Shown here: positions 20,381-30,800 of the stretch, one piece after another
How the letters are laid out: every line of letters starts with the position of its first letter
Numbering within the stretch: position 1 is the first letter of the stretch
Source: RH-AL1 sp964247745
GTDB lineage: Bacteria; Pseudomonadota; Alphaproteobacteria; Rhizobiales; Beijerinckiaceae
Reading direction: 5' to 3'
Length of the DNA: 64,000 nucleotides
Assembly: GCA_964247745.1 (NCBI GenBank)
Contig: CAXTVT010000002.1
Location: forward strand, 53,592-117,591
Program-made: the position numbers and the translations under genes
Notes under the pieces: generated by a model
What the model saw: the letters and a program-made list of their open reading frames with translations, nothing else
Database searches by the model: none
Told to the model about the DNA's origin: nothing

Positions 20381-22573
20381 TCACCACTTGTAGGCGAGGC
20401 TGAAGGTCGCGGTGCGGCGGACGTCGTAGAAGCACGCGCTGGCGGTCGAGCAGGTCGAGACGACGCTGCGATCGAAGACGTTGTGCACGTTGAGCGCGGC
20501 GCGCCAGTGCTCCCGATCGTAGTGCAGGTTGGCATCGGCCACGACGTAGCCGGGCACCCCCATGGTGTTCTGCGCATCGGCGTACGACGAGCCGAGGTAG
20601 CGCGGGCCGGCGCCGCCGCCGAAGCCGACGAGCGGACCGTTCTGGAACGTGTAGTCCAGGAACAGCGCGCCGAAGGTCTGGGGCGTCGCGGTCAGCACCT
20701 TGCCGATGAGCGTCGGATCGTTGCTCTGGGTCGTGCGCAGATTGAGCCCGGTGAAGGAGCCGATGATCTTCAGCCCCGGCGCGATGTAGCCCGTCGTCTC
20801 GATCTCGTAGCCGCGGGAGCGGACAGCGCCGGTCTGCGTCACGTCGGTCGCCAAATTGGGATTGGTCGTCAGCACGTTGTGCTCGGTGATATCGAACAGC
20901 GATGCCGTCACGCTGAGCGGCATGAATGTCGGCTGGTACTTGACGCCGACCTCGGCGAGCTGACCGGTCGTCGGCACCAGCGGGGCCATCGTCACCGTGT
21001 TCGTGCCGAGCTGCGGGTCGAACGACGTTGCGACGGTGCCGTAGGGCGCCAAGCCCCACGGCGTGGTGTAGATCAGGCCGGCGCGGCCTGTGAAGGCGCT
21101 ACGGAAGCTCTCGGTGGAAGGCCCGGTGCCAAAGGCCGTGGGGCGCCCGAATTGCGACTGGTCGACGTTGTCGTGGCGACCGGACAGCACCAGAGTCACG
21201 GGTCCGTACTTCGCCTGGTCCTGGAGATATTCGCCGAGCTGGTCCTGCACGTTGAAATTGTTGATGAAGAGCGGCGCCGTCCCGACCGCGCTGAAGGTGT
21301 ACGCCGGCTGAAGGACGTCGAAATTCGTCGCGCCGCCGAACCCTTGGACGTCCGAGAGCGTGTAATGCTTGTAGTCGAGCCCGAGCAGCGTCGTATGGAG
21401 CAGGTCGCCGGTGCGGAAGTGACCTTCAAGCTGGTTGTCGAGCGCGACTTCAGTAACGTGGGGTGTCGTCTGATAATTGCCGCGGCCGATGAGTCCCTGG
21501 GATGGATCCGTGCCGACCGCGTAGCCCGAGCCCAGCAGTGTGGCTTCGTTCACCCGCAGGTCCGAATAGCGCATGTTTTGGCGGACGGTGAACGTGTCGT
21601 TGAAGCGATGTGAGAACTGATAGCCGATCATGTTCTGATCGCGCTGGAAAGTGTCGGCTCCCGGGTCGCTGGTGAAGAGCGACGTCGGGATTTTGCCGAA
21701 GGTGTTTGGCACAACGGTGCCGACATAGGGCAGGAAGTCGGGATTTTTCGTGATGTCCTTCTCGAACGACCCGAGGACGGTCAAGGTCGTATCGAGGTCG
21801 GGCCGCCAGGAGATGCTGGGCGCGATGAACTTCCGGCTGTCGTTGACGAAGTCGAGCTGCGTGCCACCATTCTGGATCAGACCGTTCAGCCGATAGTATA
21901 GCGTATTGTCCTTGGCTTTGCTGACTGGACCGCCGACATCGAAATAGCCGTACGCGTTGCCGTAATTATTGATGCCGGTCTCGAGGTAGCCGAACGCGCG
22001 TTCCGGGGGCACCTTGCTGACGGCGTTGATGATGCCGCCGACGTTGGAGCCGCCGTAAAGCACGGAGGCCGGCCCCTTCAGCACCTCAATGCGTTCGAGC
22101 CCGAAGGGATCGACGCGGAAGGCGCCAAACGATTCCGAGTAGAGCTGCAGGCCGTCGAGAAAGTAGCCGGTTTGCTGCGCCGGGAAGCCGCGAACCTGGA
22201 AGAAATCGTTGCGCGGATCGAAGCCGAACGTCGAGGGCAGAACGCCCGAGACGTATTCGACCGCTTGTCCGATATTCTGCGCGTTGAGGTCGCGGATCTG
22301 CTGCGCGCCGACCACCGACACGGCCTGCGGCGTCTCGATCAGCTTCGCCCCCGTCTTGGTGGCGGTGTAGCTGTCGCGGGGCACGTAGTCGCGCACCGGC
22401 TCCGTACCGGGCAGCACGGTGATCTCGCGCGACTGCGTGTTCGGGTCCTGCGCGTTGGCGCGGTCGACGGTCACTTCGTTGAGTTGGACGGTGTCGCTGC
22501 CGACCGGAGCGGCAAGGGCGACGCCGGGAAGTACGGAGGCGAGAAGCGCGAGGCGAAGGCTGGAGCGGGGCAT
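20381..22573 (-). CDS. TonB-dependent siderophore receptor
   Basis: A 730-residue outer-membrane receptor. Residues 1-21 are a signal peptide ending at VALA. A TonB-box-like segment (DTVQLNEVTVD) follows. The plug domain shows TKTGAKLIETPQAVSVVGAQQIRDLN, DFFQVRGFPAQQTGYFLDGLQLY and ERIEVLKGPASVLYGGSNVGGIIN. The 22-strand barrel includes the typical RSRGYEIETTGYIAPGLKI and ends with an aromatic residue (LAYKW). There is no N-terminal STN signalling domain. The style is that of ferrichrome or other hydroxamate receptors, consistent with the adjacent FhuF-like gene. Energised by TonB-ExbBD encoded elsewhere. Confidence 0.95.
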   Translation of the reverse strand: MPRSSLRLALLASVLPGVALAAPVGSDTVQLNEVTVDRANAQDPNTQSREITVLPGTEPVRDYVPRDSYTATKTGAKLIETPQAVSVVGAQQIRDLNAQNIGQAVEYVSGVLPSTFGFDPRNDFFQVRGFPAQQTGYFLDGLQLYSESFGAFRVDPFGLERIEVLKGPASVLYGGSNVGGIINAVSKVPPERAFGYLETGINNYGNAYGYFDVGGPVSKAKDNTLYYRLNGLIQNGGTQLDFVNDSRKFIAPSISWRPDLDTTLTVLGSFEKDITKNPDFLPYVGTVVPNTFGKIPTSLFTSDPGADTFQRDQNMIGYQFSHRFNDTFTVRQNMRYSDLRVNEATLLGSGYAVGTDPSQGLIGRGNYQTTPHVTEVALDNQLEGHFRTGDLLHTTLLGLDYKHYTLSDVQGFGGATNFDVLQPAYTFSAVGTAPLFINNFNVQDQLGEYLQDQAKYGPVTLVLSGRHDNVDQSQFGRPTAFGTGPSTESFRSAFTGRAGLIYTTPWGLAPYGTVATSFDPQLGTNTVTMAPLVPTTGQLAEVGVKYQPTFMPLSVTASLFDITEHNVLTTNPNLATDVTQTGAVRSRGYEIETTGYIAPGLKIIGSFTGLNLRTTQSNDPTLIGKVLTATPQTFGALFLDYTFQNGPLVGFGGGAGPRYLGSSYADAQNTMGVPGYVVADANLHYDREHWRAALNVHNVFDRSVVSTCSTASACFYDVRRTATFSLAYKW

Positions 22574-22650
22574 GGAACTCTACGACCGGCGGGTGGGCGT
22601 CGTCATCGACGCGTCACACCCTGGCTAGCGCCCGGTCTGATGCTCGACCA

Positions 22651-22670
22651 GAAGTCGTACTTTCGACTTT
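22651..22670. promoter_or_regulatory. Inverted repeat upstream of the TonB receptor
   Basis: The arms AAGTCG (22652-22657) and CGACTT (22664-22669) are perfect reverse complements with a 6-bp spacer, about 80 bp upstream of the receptor ATG. AT-rich DNA next to it contains, on the minus strand, ATTAGAAAAAG, which resembles half of an iron-control element motif (TTAGAA) of rhizobial Irr/RirA systems. Either could be the operator for iron control. Only the inverted repeat is observed; the regulator is inferred. Confidence 0.35.
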
Positions 22671-22792
22671 TTCTAATTCTGGCCTTCGAAGCTTACGATC
22701 GGGTCGTCTTCGAGGGCGAACGAGGCGGCAGGCAGGACAGGTTTCCCCTTGCGAAGCCCGGGGATCTTCCGTGTGCGCCCGAACCGTGATCC

Positions 22793-23845
22793 TTAGGCCA
22801 CGCCGAGCTTTTTCTGCAGGCTCGTCGACGACGTCGTATACTGGAAGGTGAGCCGCCTCTCCGGATGCACGTACCGGTGGATGCGCTGCGCCGCGAGCGC
22901 GCCCTCGTGGAAGCCGGACAGGATCAGCTTGAGCTTGCCCGGATAGGTGTTTATGTCGCCGATCGCGAAGATGCCGGGCGTCGAGGTCTCGAACTTCTCC
23001 GTATCCACCGCGACGAGGTTCTCGTGAAGGTTGAGGCCCCAATCGGCCAGCGGGCCGAGCTTCATGGTCAGGCCGAAGAATGGGATCAGCCGCTCGCACG
23101 TCACGCGCCGCTCGCCGTCCGCGCCTTTCACGTCGATCGCGCGCAGGGCGCCGTCGTCGCCGTGCAGGGCGGAGACCTGTCCGATGGCGAGGTCCATCTC
23201 GCCCGCGGCGACGAGCGCGCGCATCGCGTTCACCGAATGCGGAGCGCCGCGAAAATCGTCGCGGCGGTGCACGAGGGTCAACCGCCGCGCGATCGGTTGC
23301 AGGTTGAGCGTCCAGTCCAGCGCCGAATCCCCGCCGCCCACGATGACCACGTCGCGGCCGCGGAAATCCTCCATGCGCCGCACGGCGTAATGCACGCTCG
23401 TGCCCTCGTAGGCCTCGATGCCCGCGATCGGCGGCTTCTTGGGCTGGAACGATCCGCCCCCGGCCGCGATCACGATGGCTTTGCAGCGAAGGGTCTTTCC
23501 GTAGCTCGTGCGCACCAGGAACAACGGCGCCTGCGGCGTGCCGAGCGGCTCGATCGCCTCGACCATCTCACCGAGGTGGAACACCGGCTTGAACGGCTCG
23601 CCCTGAGCCATCAGCTTGTCGACGATCGCCTGGCCGGTGACGCTCGGATAGCCGGGAATGTCGTAGATCGGCTTCTCGGGATAGAGCTCGGCGCACTGGC
23701 CACCTGCCTTCGGCAGGATGTCGACGAGATGGCAGCGGATGTCGAGCAGGCCGAGTTCGAACACGGCGAAGAGCCCGACCGGCCCGGCGCCGACGATCAC
23801 GACGTCCGTCTCGATATGCTGATGGTCCTCGATGTCGCGGGTCAC
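22793..23845 (-). CDS. Thioredoxin-reductase-like ferredoxin-NADP+ reductase
   Basis: A 350-residue flavoprotein. The N-terminal FAD-binding motif VVIVGAGPVGLFAVFELG and the NADPH motif VVIVGGGDSALDW are both present. GQCAELYPEKPIYDIPGYPSV follows the first, and TSTPGIFAIGDINTYPGKLKLI is the C-terminal FAD motif. The CxxC redox pair of true thioredoxin reductase is absent, which places it with TrxR-like ferredoxin/flavodoxin reductases (YumC/FNR type). The 2Fe-2S ferredoxin gene 79 nt upstream is a natural partner. Confidence 0.93.
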   Translation of the reverse strand: MTRDIEDHQHIETDVVIVGAGPVGLFAVFELGLLDIRCHLVDILPKAGGQCAELYPEKPIYDIPGYPSVTGQAIVDKLMAQGEPFKPVFHLGEMVEAIEPLGTPQAPLFLVRTSYGKTLRCKAIVIAAGGGSFQPKKPPIAGIEAYEGTSVHYAVRRMEDFRGRDVVIVGGGDSALDWTLNLQPIARRLTLVHRRDDFRGAPHSVNAMRALVAAGEMDLAIGQVSALHGDDGALRAIDVKGADGERRVTCERLIPFFGLTMKLGPLADWGLNLHENLVAVDTEKFETSTPGIFAIGDINTYPGKLKLILSGFHEGALAAQRIHRYVHPERRLTFQYTTSSTSLQKKLGVA

Positions 23846-23924
23846 GCCTTCTGTCCTGTGTGAGGCGTCGTTATAGAGACGTCCTCGCCATTCGGTGCAA
23901 GGCGCCCAGCCCTGGGCGAAAGGC

Positions 23925-24245
23925 TTACCCCTGGCGATCGGGTGTGGTCAGCCGTAGACCGTCGAGTGCCGGCGTGACCTTGATCTGGCAGGAGAGGCGC
24001 GAGGTCGGCTTCACGTCGTAGGCGAAGTCGAGCATGTCCTCCTCCATGCCGGAGGGCTTGCCGACCTTCCCGATCCACGCTTCGTCGACGTAGACGTGGC
24101 AGGTGGCGCAGGCGCAGGCGCCTCCGCATTCGGCGACGATCTCGGGCACCTTGTGGCGGATCGCCGTCTCCATCACGGTGGACCCGTCCTCGCCCTCGAC
24201 GGTGCGGGAGCTGCCCTTGGAATCCGTGTAGGTGATGGCGGCCAT
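23925..24245 (-). CDS. 2Fe-2S ferredoxin, adrenodoxin type
   Basis: A 106-residue electron carrier. The four cluster cysteines are in CGGACACATCHVYV (C-x5-C-x2-C) and in LSCQIKV. VEGEDGSTVMETAIRHKVPEI is the typical N-terminal helix, and CQI near residue 90 with the acidic segment GMEEDMLDF follows the adrenodoxin/FdxB pattern. Such ferredoxins serve cytochromes P450, hydroxylases or Fe-S assembly. It is upstream of the ferredoxin reductase in the same direction with a 79-nt gap, probably one transcription unit. Confidence 0.94.
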   Translation of the reverse strand: MAAITYTDSKGSSRTVEGEDGSTVMETAIRHKVPEIVAECGGACACATCHVYVDEAWIGKVGKPSGMEEDMLDFAYDVKPTSRLSCQIKVTPALDGLRLTTPDRQG

Positions 24246-24327
24246 GTCGGGTCCTTGGCGGAAGCGATGCGCCTGAACCCGGCGCGTCCGGCCTTTTAGA
24301 CAAGCCTCCGGTTGATGAACAGGGGCG

Positions 24328-24726
24328 TCAGGGTGCGGCGAGGCGCGCGGTGATCGCCGCCTCGACTTTGGCGAACATCGTTGAAAGCTTGGGATAAAGA
24401 GCGCTGCGGCCGGCGGCGTCGGCAGTGTCGTAGCGCTGTAGCAAGGCAGCCCCCGCGGTCGCGCCGATGCCTTGGCAGGAGCCTTTGAGAAGGTGGGCCG
24501 TCGCGGACTGCTCGGTCGGTGCCAGGTATGGCAGCGTCGGCAGGCATCGCCGGACCTGCTCGATGAACAGGATCAGCACCTCGCGCGCGAGGGCCACGTC
24601 GCCGAAGGTTTGCGCATCGAGAAACGCGAAATCGAGCGGAACGGCGGTCTCGCCGGGGGGCTCGCTTATGGTGGACGGACCGTTAACGACGTTTCGCAAT
24701 GCGTTGCCAGGCTTGGTTTCTTTCAA
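24328..24726 (-). CDS. Hpt-domain phosphotransfer protein
   Basis: A 132-residue single-domain histidine phosphotransferase. The phospho-accepting His is in ATAHLLKGSCQGIGA (H-x-L-K-G-S). The start is TTG 24726, supported by AAGG at 6-nt spacing. There is no kinase or receiver in the same reading frame. It is divergent from the giant coiled-coil gene with a 94-bp shared upstream region. Partners could be the hybrid kinase at 40.8-43.5 kb, which lacks its own Hpt domain, and the CheY-like receiver at 10.6 kb; this is inference from content. Confidence 0.85.
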   Translation of the reverse strand: MKETKPGNALRNVVNGPSTISEPPGETAVPLDFAFLDAQTFGDVALAREVLILFIEQVRRCLPTLPYLAPTEQSATAHLLKGSCQGIGATAGAALLQRYDTADAAGRSALYPKLSTMFAKVEAAITARLAAP

Positions 24727-24820
24727 GCAGAGCCTTCTGTAGAGTGCGCTTGGTTAACAAGTGGTGTTTCGGTCGGTGCACCGCGGCGGGGCGCACGCGA
24801 CCGGTGTAACGAGGCGTGCA

Positions 24821-27800
24821 ATGGCCAACCCCTCAAAGGCTCAGGATCCGGCGGCTGCGGCCCTGTCGGCGATCGAGGAAGCGCTCAATCTCGGCGGCGA
24901 TCACGATGCTGGTCACGACGCGGCGATGCCGCCTTTGACGGCCGATCGGGTCGACGAAAAGACGGACGCCAAGACGGCGGACGATGCGCGCGGCTTCGAG
25001 ATTTCCTCCGACGATCGACTGCATCCGCTGCTCGCCCCCAGCGCGACGCGGCGCCGCGACAGCCGGGCACGCCTGCCTTCGGCCGAGAACGATGCTCAGC
25101 TGTTCCCGCGCCTCGATGCGGCCGTGCCCGACGTGGAGCCGGTTTCCGGGCCCGTCGCCGCGGTCGAAGCGCCTGCGTTCGACATCGCGCCTGAGCGCCG
25201 CACGCCGGTCGAGCGCCCGGCCGCGCGTCCCGCCGCGGCTCCCGCCAACGACGACAAGGAGAGCGTCGGCGCCATCTTGCGTACGCTCCAGGCGAAGCCT
25301 TCGGGCACGCCGATGATCGTCGCAGGTCTCGCCGCCATCCTGTGGATCGCGGTCTGCGCCATCTACCTCTACGCCGATCGCGGCGAGTTCGCCGGATCGA
25401 GCCTGCTGCAGCCCAAGGTGGCGCTGGTGCTGCTCGCCATCGTCGGGCCGCTGCTGTTCTTCTTCATGACCGCGGCCCTGGTGCGCCGCGCGCAGGAGGT
25501 GCGGCTCACGGCGCGCTCCATGCTGCAGGTCGCGATGCGCCTGTCCGAGCCGGAGGCGATCGCCACCGAGCAGATGGTCACGCTCTCCCAGGCCATTCGC
25601 CGGGAGATCGCCTCGATGGGCGACGGCATCGAGCGGGCACTGGCCCGCGCCGGCGAGCTCGAGACGCTTGTGCGCTCCGAAGTCTCGAACATCGAGCGGT
25701 CCTTCGGCGACAACGAGCGTCGCGTGCGTTCGCTGATCGACGAGCTGTCGTCCGAACGCGAGGCGATCGTCGGCAACGCCGAGAAGGTGCGCGGCGCGAT
25801 CGCCGGCGCCCACGAGACCCTGTCGCGCGATCTCGAGGGGATCCAGGGTGCGCTTGCGGTGACGTTGGCCGAAGCCGGAGAACGCGTCGCCGCCGCGCTC
25901 GGTGGCAAGGGCGAGGAGATCCGCGCGGCGCTGGTCGGCGCCGGGGACAGTCTGACCGCCGATATCGGCGCCAGCGGCGAGGACCTCGTGGCGCGTCTCA
26001 AGGCGACGACCGACGGGGTCGCCGCTTCCATCGACGAGCGTACCGGCTCCATCGAGGGCAAGCTCGCCGCCGCCGGCGAAATCCTCGTCGCCGAACTCGG
26101 ACTGCGCGCCGATTCGATCGTCGCCCGCCTCGACGAGACCGGCACCCGCATCTCCGACCAGATCGTGTCGCGTGGCGACAACCTCGCCGTTCGCCTTGCC
26201 GAGACAGGCGACCGGCTGCATGACGTCGTTGCCACCCATGGCAACGAGCTCCACGGCAGCCTGGGCGAAATGGGAGAGCGGATCGCCGGCATGATCGGCG
26301 AGCGCACCGAGAGCGCCCGCGCCCTGTTCGATCAGTCGCACGGCAACCTCGCCGGTCTCCTGGAGGAGAGCCACGGCAAGGTCCACGCCCGCTTCGAGGA
26401 ACACGGCGCCGCACTCCACGGCCGCTTCCAGCAGACTGCCGACGAGATCGCGACCGCGCTCACGGCCCATACCGACGGCCTGCACGAGCGGCTGGCGTCC
26501 ACGACCGCGCACACCACGGGGGCGCTCGACGAGCACGGCGAGGCTCTGCAAACGCGTTTGGCCGAGGCCGCCGCGGCGTCCCTCGCTCTACTGGCGAGCC
26601 ACACCGACCACATGCACGAGCGCCTCGCTGCCACCAGCGACGAGACCGCCGGCGCGCTGACCGCCCACGGCGACGCCCTCGCCGAGCGGCTCGCCGCCGC
26701 CAATTCCGCTCTGAGCGCACACCACGAGGAGATGCATGGGCGGCTTGCCGCCACCGCCGAAGACGCGGTCGCCACTCTCACGGCCGGCACGCATCATCTG
26801 CACGAGCGCATGGAGCAGGTCGCCGCGGAGACCGCAGGCGCGCTCGACGCGCACGCCGACGGCTTCCACGCGCGTATGGAGGCGGCCAACGCCGCGCTCG
26901 TCGCCCACCACGACGACATGCACGGGCGCCTCGCCGCCACCGCCGAAGACACGGTTACGGCGCTGACGGCCGGCACGCAGGCAATGCAGGTGAGGCTCGA
27001 CGATATCTCCGCGCAGACCTCGGACGCGCTCTCCTCGCATGCCGCAGGCTTCCATGAGCGTATGGAGGCCTCGCACGCGGCTCTGCTGGCGCATCACGAA
27101 GACCTGCACGGTCGAATCGCGGCCGCGACTGGGGAGACCACGGACGCGCTCGCCGCGCACGGCGTCGACATGCATGAGCGGCTGGCCGCGACCGCCAGCG
27201 ACGCCATCGCTGCCCTCGCGCAACACACGGACACGCTGCAGGAGCGGATCGGCGGGGTCGCCGACGAGGCGCTGGCCGCCTTCGCCGGCCACACCGACGC
27301 GATGCACGAGAAGCTGAATGCGCTCTCCGCGGAGACGACGGCTGCGCTGAACGACCACACCGACGCGATGCACGAGCGCCTCGTCGACACGACGCAGCAG
27401 ACCATCGGCGCCCTTTCGGAGCACACTCAGGGCCTGCACGAGCGGCTGGAGGCGACCGCGAACGACACGCTCGCCGCGCTCGACCAGCATTCCGGAACCA
27501 TAGGCGAAAGGCTCGACATCGTCTCTCGTCAGACCGTCGATGGCCTCGGCAGCCGCACCGCCGAACTCGAGGCTTTGCTTCTCGCGACGTCCACCGCTGC
27601 CGTCGCCGCGCTCGATCACCATTCCACCACGCTGCACGGTCAGCTCGCTGCTCGCGCGGCCGAGACCACGGGCGCGCTCGACTCGCATCGCGAAGTGATG
27701 CTCGCCCAGCTCGGCGACGTCACCGGCGAGACGCTGGCGGCGCTGGATAGCCACGCCAGTGCGATGAACGAGCGGCTGAACGAGGTCGCCGAAGGCGCGG

Positions 27801-30800
27801 TGAACAACCTTGCCGGCCACCTCGACGCCATGCACGAGCAACTCGCCGGCAACGCCGAAGCGACGGCCGGCGCGCTCGGCCAGCATGCCGAGGCGCTGCA
27901 GGAAGGTTTCGTCGCCAACACCCGGGCCGCCATTTCGAGCTTGGCCGGCGAGGTCGAGGCCATCAACGCGCGCTTCGCGTCAGTCGCCGCGGAATCGATC
28001 GCCGCCATCGCCATGCACGGTGACCGCATCAACGAGGCGCTGTCGACGCGCCTGCAGGCGTTCCACGACGCGTTCGTGGACGAGGGCGCCGCCGCCGCAG
28101 ATCGTCTCGGTGGACATGCCGAACGCTTCAACGCCACGCTGGGCGACCGCCTCGGAGCCATCGAGAATACCTTCGCGGTCCAGGGCACCGACCTTCATCG
28201 AAATCTAGGCGTCCGCCTTGAGGAGGCGACCGGCCTCGTCGAGCGCCAGATCGCCGAGCTCGAGGGCCGCGCCGTCGACCGCGCGAAGACCATTGCGGCG
28301 ACGCTCGAAGGGCTCGTCGCCCGCATCGACACCGGTCTCGAAACACGTGGCAAGGCGCTCAACGACGCGCTCGCCGCCCGCACCCTCGATATCGCCCGCA
28401 CGCTTTCGGACGGGGGCAAAGAGGTCACCGCGGCGCTCGACCAGCGCCACGCCGACATCGGCGAGGTGTTCTCGTCGCGCTCGGCGGCCATCGGCGACCA
28501 GCTCGACGGCCACATCGCCAGGCTCAACGAGCGCGTCATCGGGCCGCTCAGCCTGATCGCTTCCGCGCTCGACGAGAAGGGAAGGGCTCTGACGTCGAGC
28601 CTGATCGATCGCGCCGGCGCCATCGACGGCATGCTGACGGAGCATGCCGGAACCTTGACCGCAACGCTCGACCGGGAGGCGAGCGAACTTCGCGCGCTCG
28701 TGTCCAAAGCCGTGAACGAGATCGACGAAGTTCTGGCCGGCCGTGCCGGCGAGGTCGGGGCCACGCTGGCTGGGCGTGTCGCCGACATCGCGACCACCCT
28801 CGATGGCCGTCTCGCGGCGATCGAGCGTGCCTTGGGCGAGCGCGGCCAGCAGCTGGTCGACACGCTGGCGGACCGCGGCGGCGCCGTCGCGGCCGAAATG
28901 ACCAGCGTCGGCGAGATCGTGTCGCAGACGATCGCGCAGCGTGGCCAGCTCATCGTCGAACACCTGGGACAGCGGCAGGCCGACCTTACCGGCGCGCTGG
29001 ATCGTTCCGCCGCCAACATCAAGACGGTGATCGACGGCAGCGTCACGGGCTCGGTGCAGTCGCTGATCGACCGCCAGCAAAGCTTCGCCGATGCGATCGA
29101 CGGGCTCGCCGCCCGTCTCCGCGAGCGCGTCGAAGGCAGTGTCGTCACGGCGCTCGACGAGCTCGAGGGCCGCCATACCGCCATGGTCGAGGCGGTCGAG
29201 GCCTCGCGCCTTGGCTTGAAGGAGACCGTCGAGAGCAGCGTCGACGGTTCTGTGCGCTCGCTGATCGCGGCCAACGACACGCTGCGCACGCAGCTCGGCG
29301 AGGTCGTCGATCGCCTGAGCACCTCCAGCGCGCAGCTGGAAGCGATGATTGCCAGCGCCAACGACAATGTCGGCGCTTTCGACCGCACCCTCGCGGAGCG
29401 GGTCGGCCAGCTCCACGGTGCCATCGAGCGTGTCAACGGCACGGTCGCGACCATGAACGAGACCACCGGTCGCACGCTGTCCGATGCCGGCGGCATCGCC
29501 GACCGGCTCGCCGGCCACCACGTCGCGCTACGTGAGCAGTCGCAGGCTCTCGCCGCCACCGGCGGAGACTTGGAGCAGCGGCTTGGAGCCCGGCACGGCC
29601 AGCTCGCCGCGCTCCTGGAGACCGTCAGCGCCAAGCACGAGGATTTCGAGGCCGTGATGACCTCGTTTGCCGGGCTCATCGAGGACAGCTTCCGCCGCGC
29701 CGAGAGCCGTGCTCGCGATATCGGCACCTTCCTCGCCGAGCACTCGCAGTCCTCGACCGGGATGATCGACGAGCAGTTCAACGCGATCCGCGCCAATTCC
29801 GGCAAAGAGCGCGAGCGGCTCGCGGCGGCGCTGCGCCAAGCCTACGACCAGGCTTCGCAGGAGATCGAGGGCATCTTCGGCCAATCGACGCAACGTTTCC
29901 AGGAGGCGTCGGCGGAGATGCGGGGCCTGTCGCGCACCATTCAGGAGGAGCTTGCCGCGACCCGCGAGGAGGTGCGCCGCAACGCCGCCGAGCTGCCGCG
30001 CGAGACCGCCGAGCAGGCGCAGAACATGCGTCGCGTCATGGCGGATCAGATCAAGGCGCTGTCCGAGCTGACGGACATCGTCGCCCGTTCCGGTCGTTCG
30101 CTCGATCTGTCTCTGCCCGAGGCTGCGACGGAAGCGCGTCCGATGCTGTCCGTTGCCTCGCCGTCGGCGCCGGAGCGCCAGCCCCAACGCACGGAGGAGC
30201 GTCCAGTCGAGCGTACCGCCGATGCGCCGATCGTTTCCGAAGCGCCGCGCGCTCCGCAATCGTCGCGTCCAATCGAGCCGCTGCGCCCGGCGCTTTCCGA
30301 CGACGCGCCCCAGCAGGGCGGGGCTCCGACGCAACCGCGCCTCGAGCAGGCTCGCCAGGCCGCCCTCGCCGCCGCAGCCCGGACAGGCGGCAAGAGTCAG
30401 CAGCAGGGTTGGTTGAGCGACCTGCTCGCCCGCGCCTCGGTCGAGGAGCAGCGCGAGCCGCCGCCGGCACGACCGAACGGAGGCGGCACCAACGGAGCCG
30501 CGCCTCTCGAGGCGATCTCCACCGACATCGCGCGGATGATCGACACCGGGGCTGCCAGCGATGCCTGGGAGCGGTACCGGCGCGGCGACGACGACGCCTT
30601 CGACGATTCGATCTACACCGGACGCGGCGCGCAGACGTTCGAGGAGATCGGCCGCCGCTACAAGGCCGATGGCGACTTCCGAACCACGGTGGATCGTTAC
30701 GTCCAGGAGTTCGAGCGCCTGCTTTCGCAGATCCAGCACGACGACCCGGACGATCGCATGCTGCGCGGTTACCTCGGATCGGATTCGGGCAAGGTCTACA

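Noticed and set aside
24833..26551. Long minus-strand frames (also 26588-27886 and 28195-29805) opposite the giant repeat protein
   Set aside because: They mirror the repeat codons and have no independent domain or RBS evidence.
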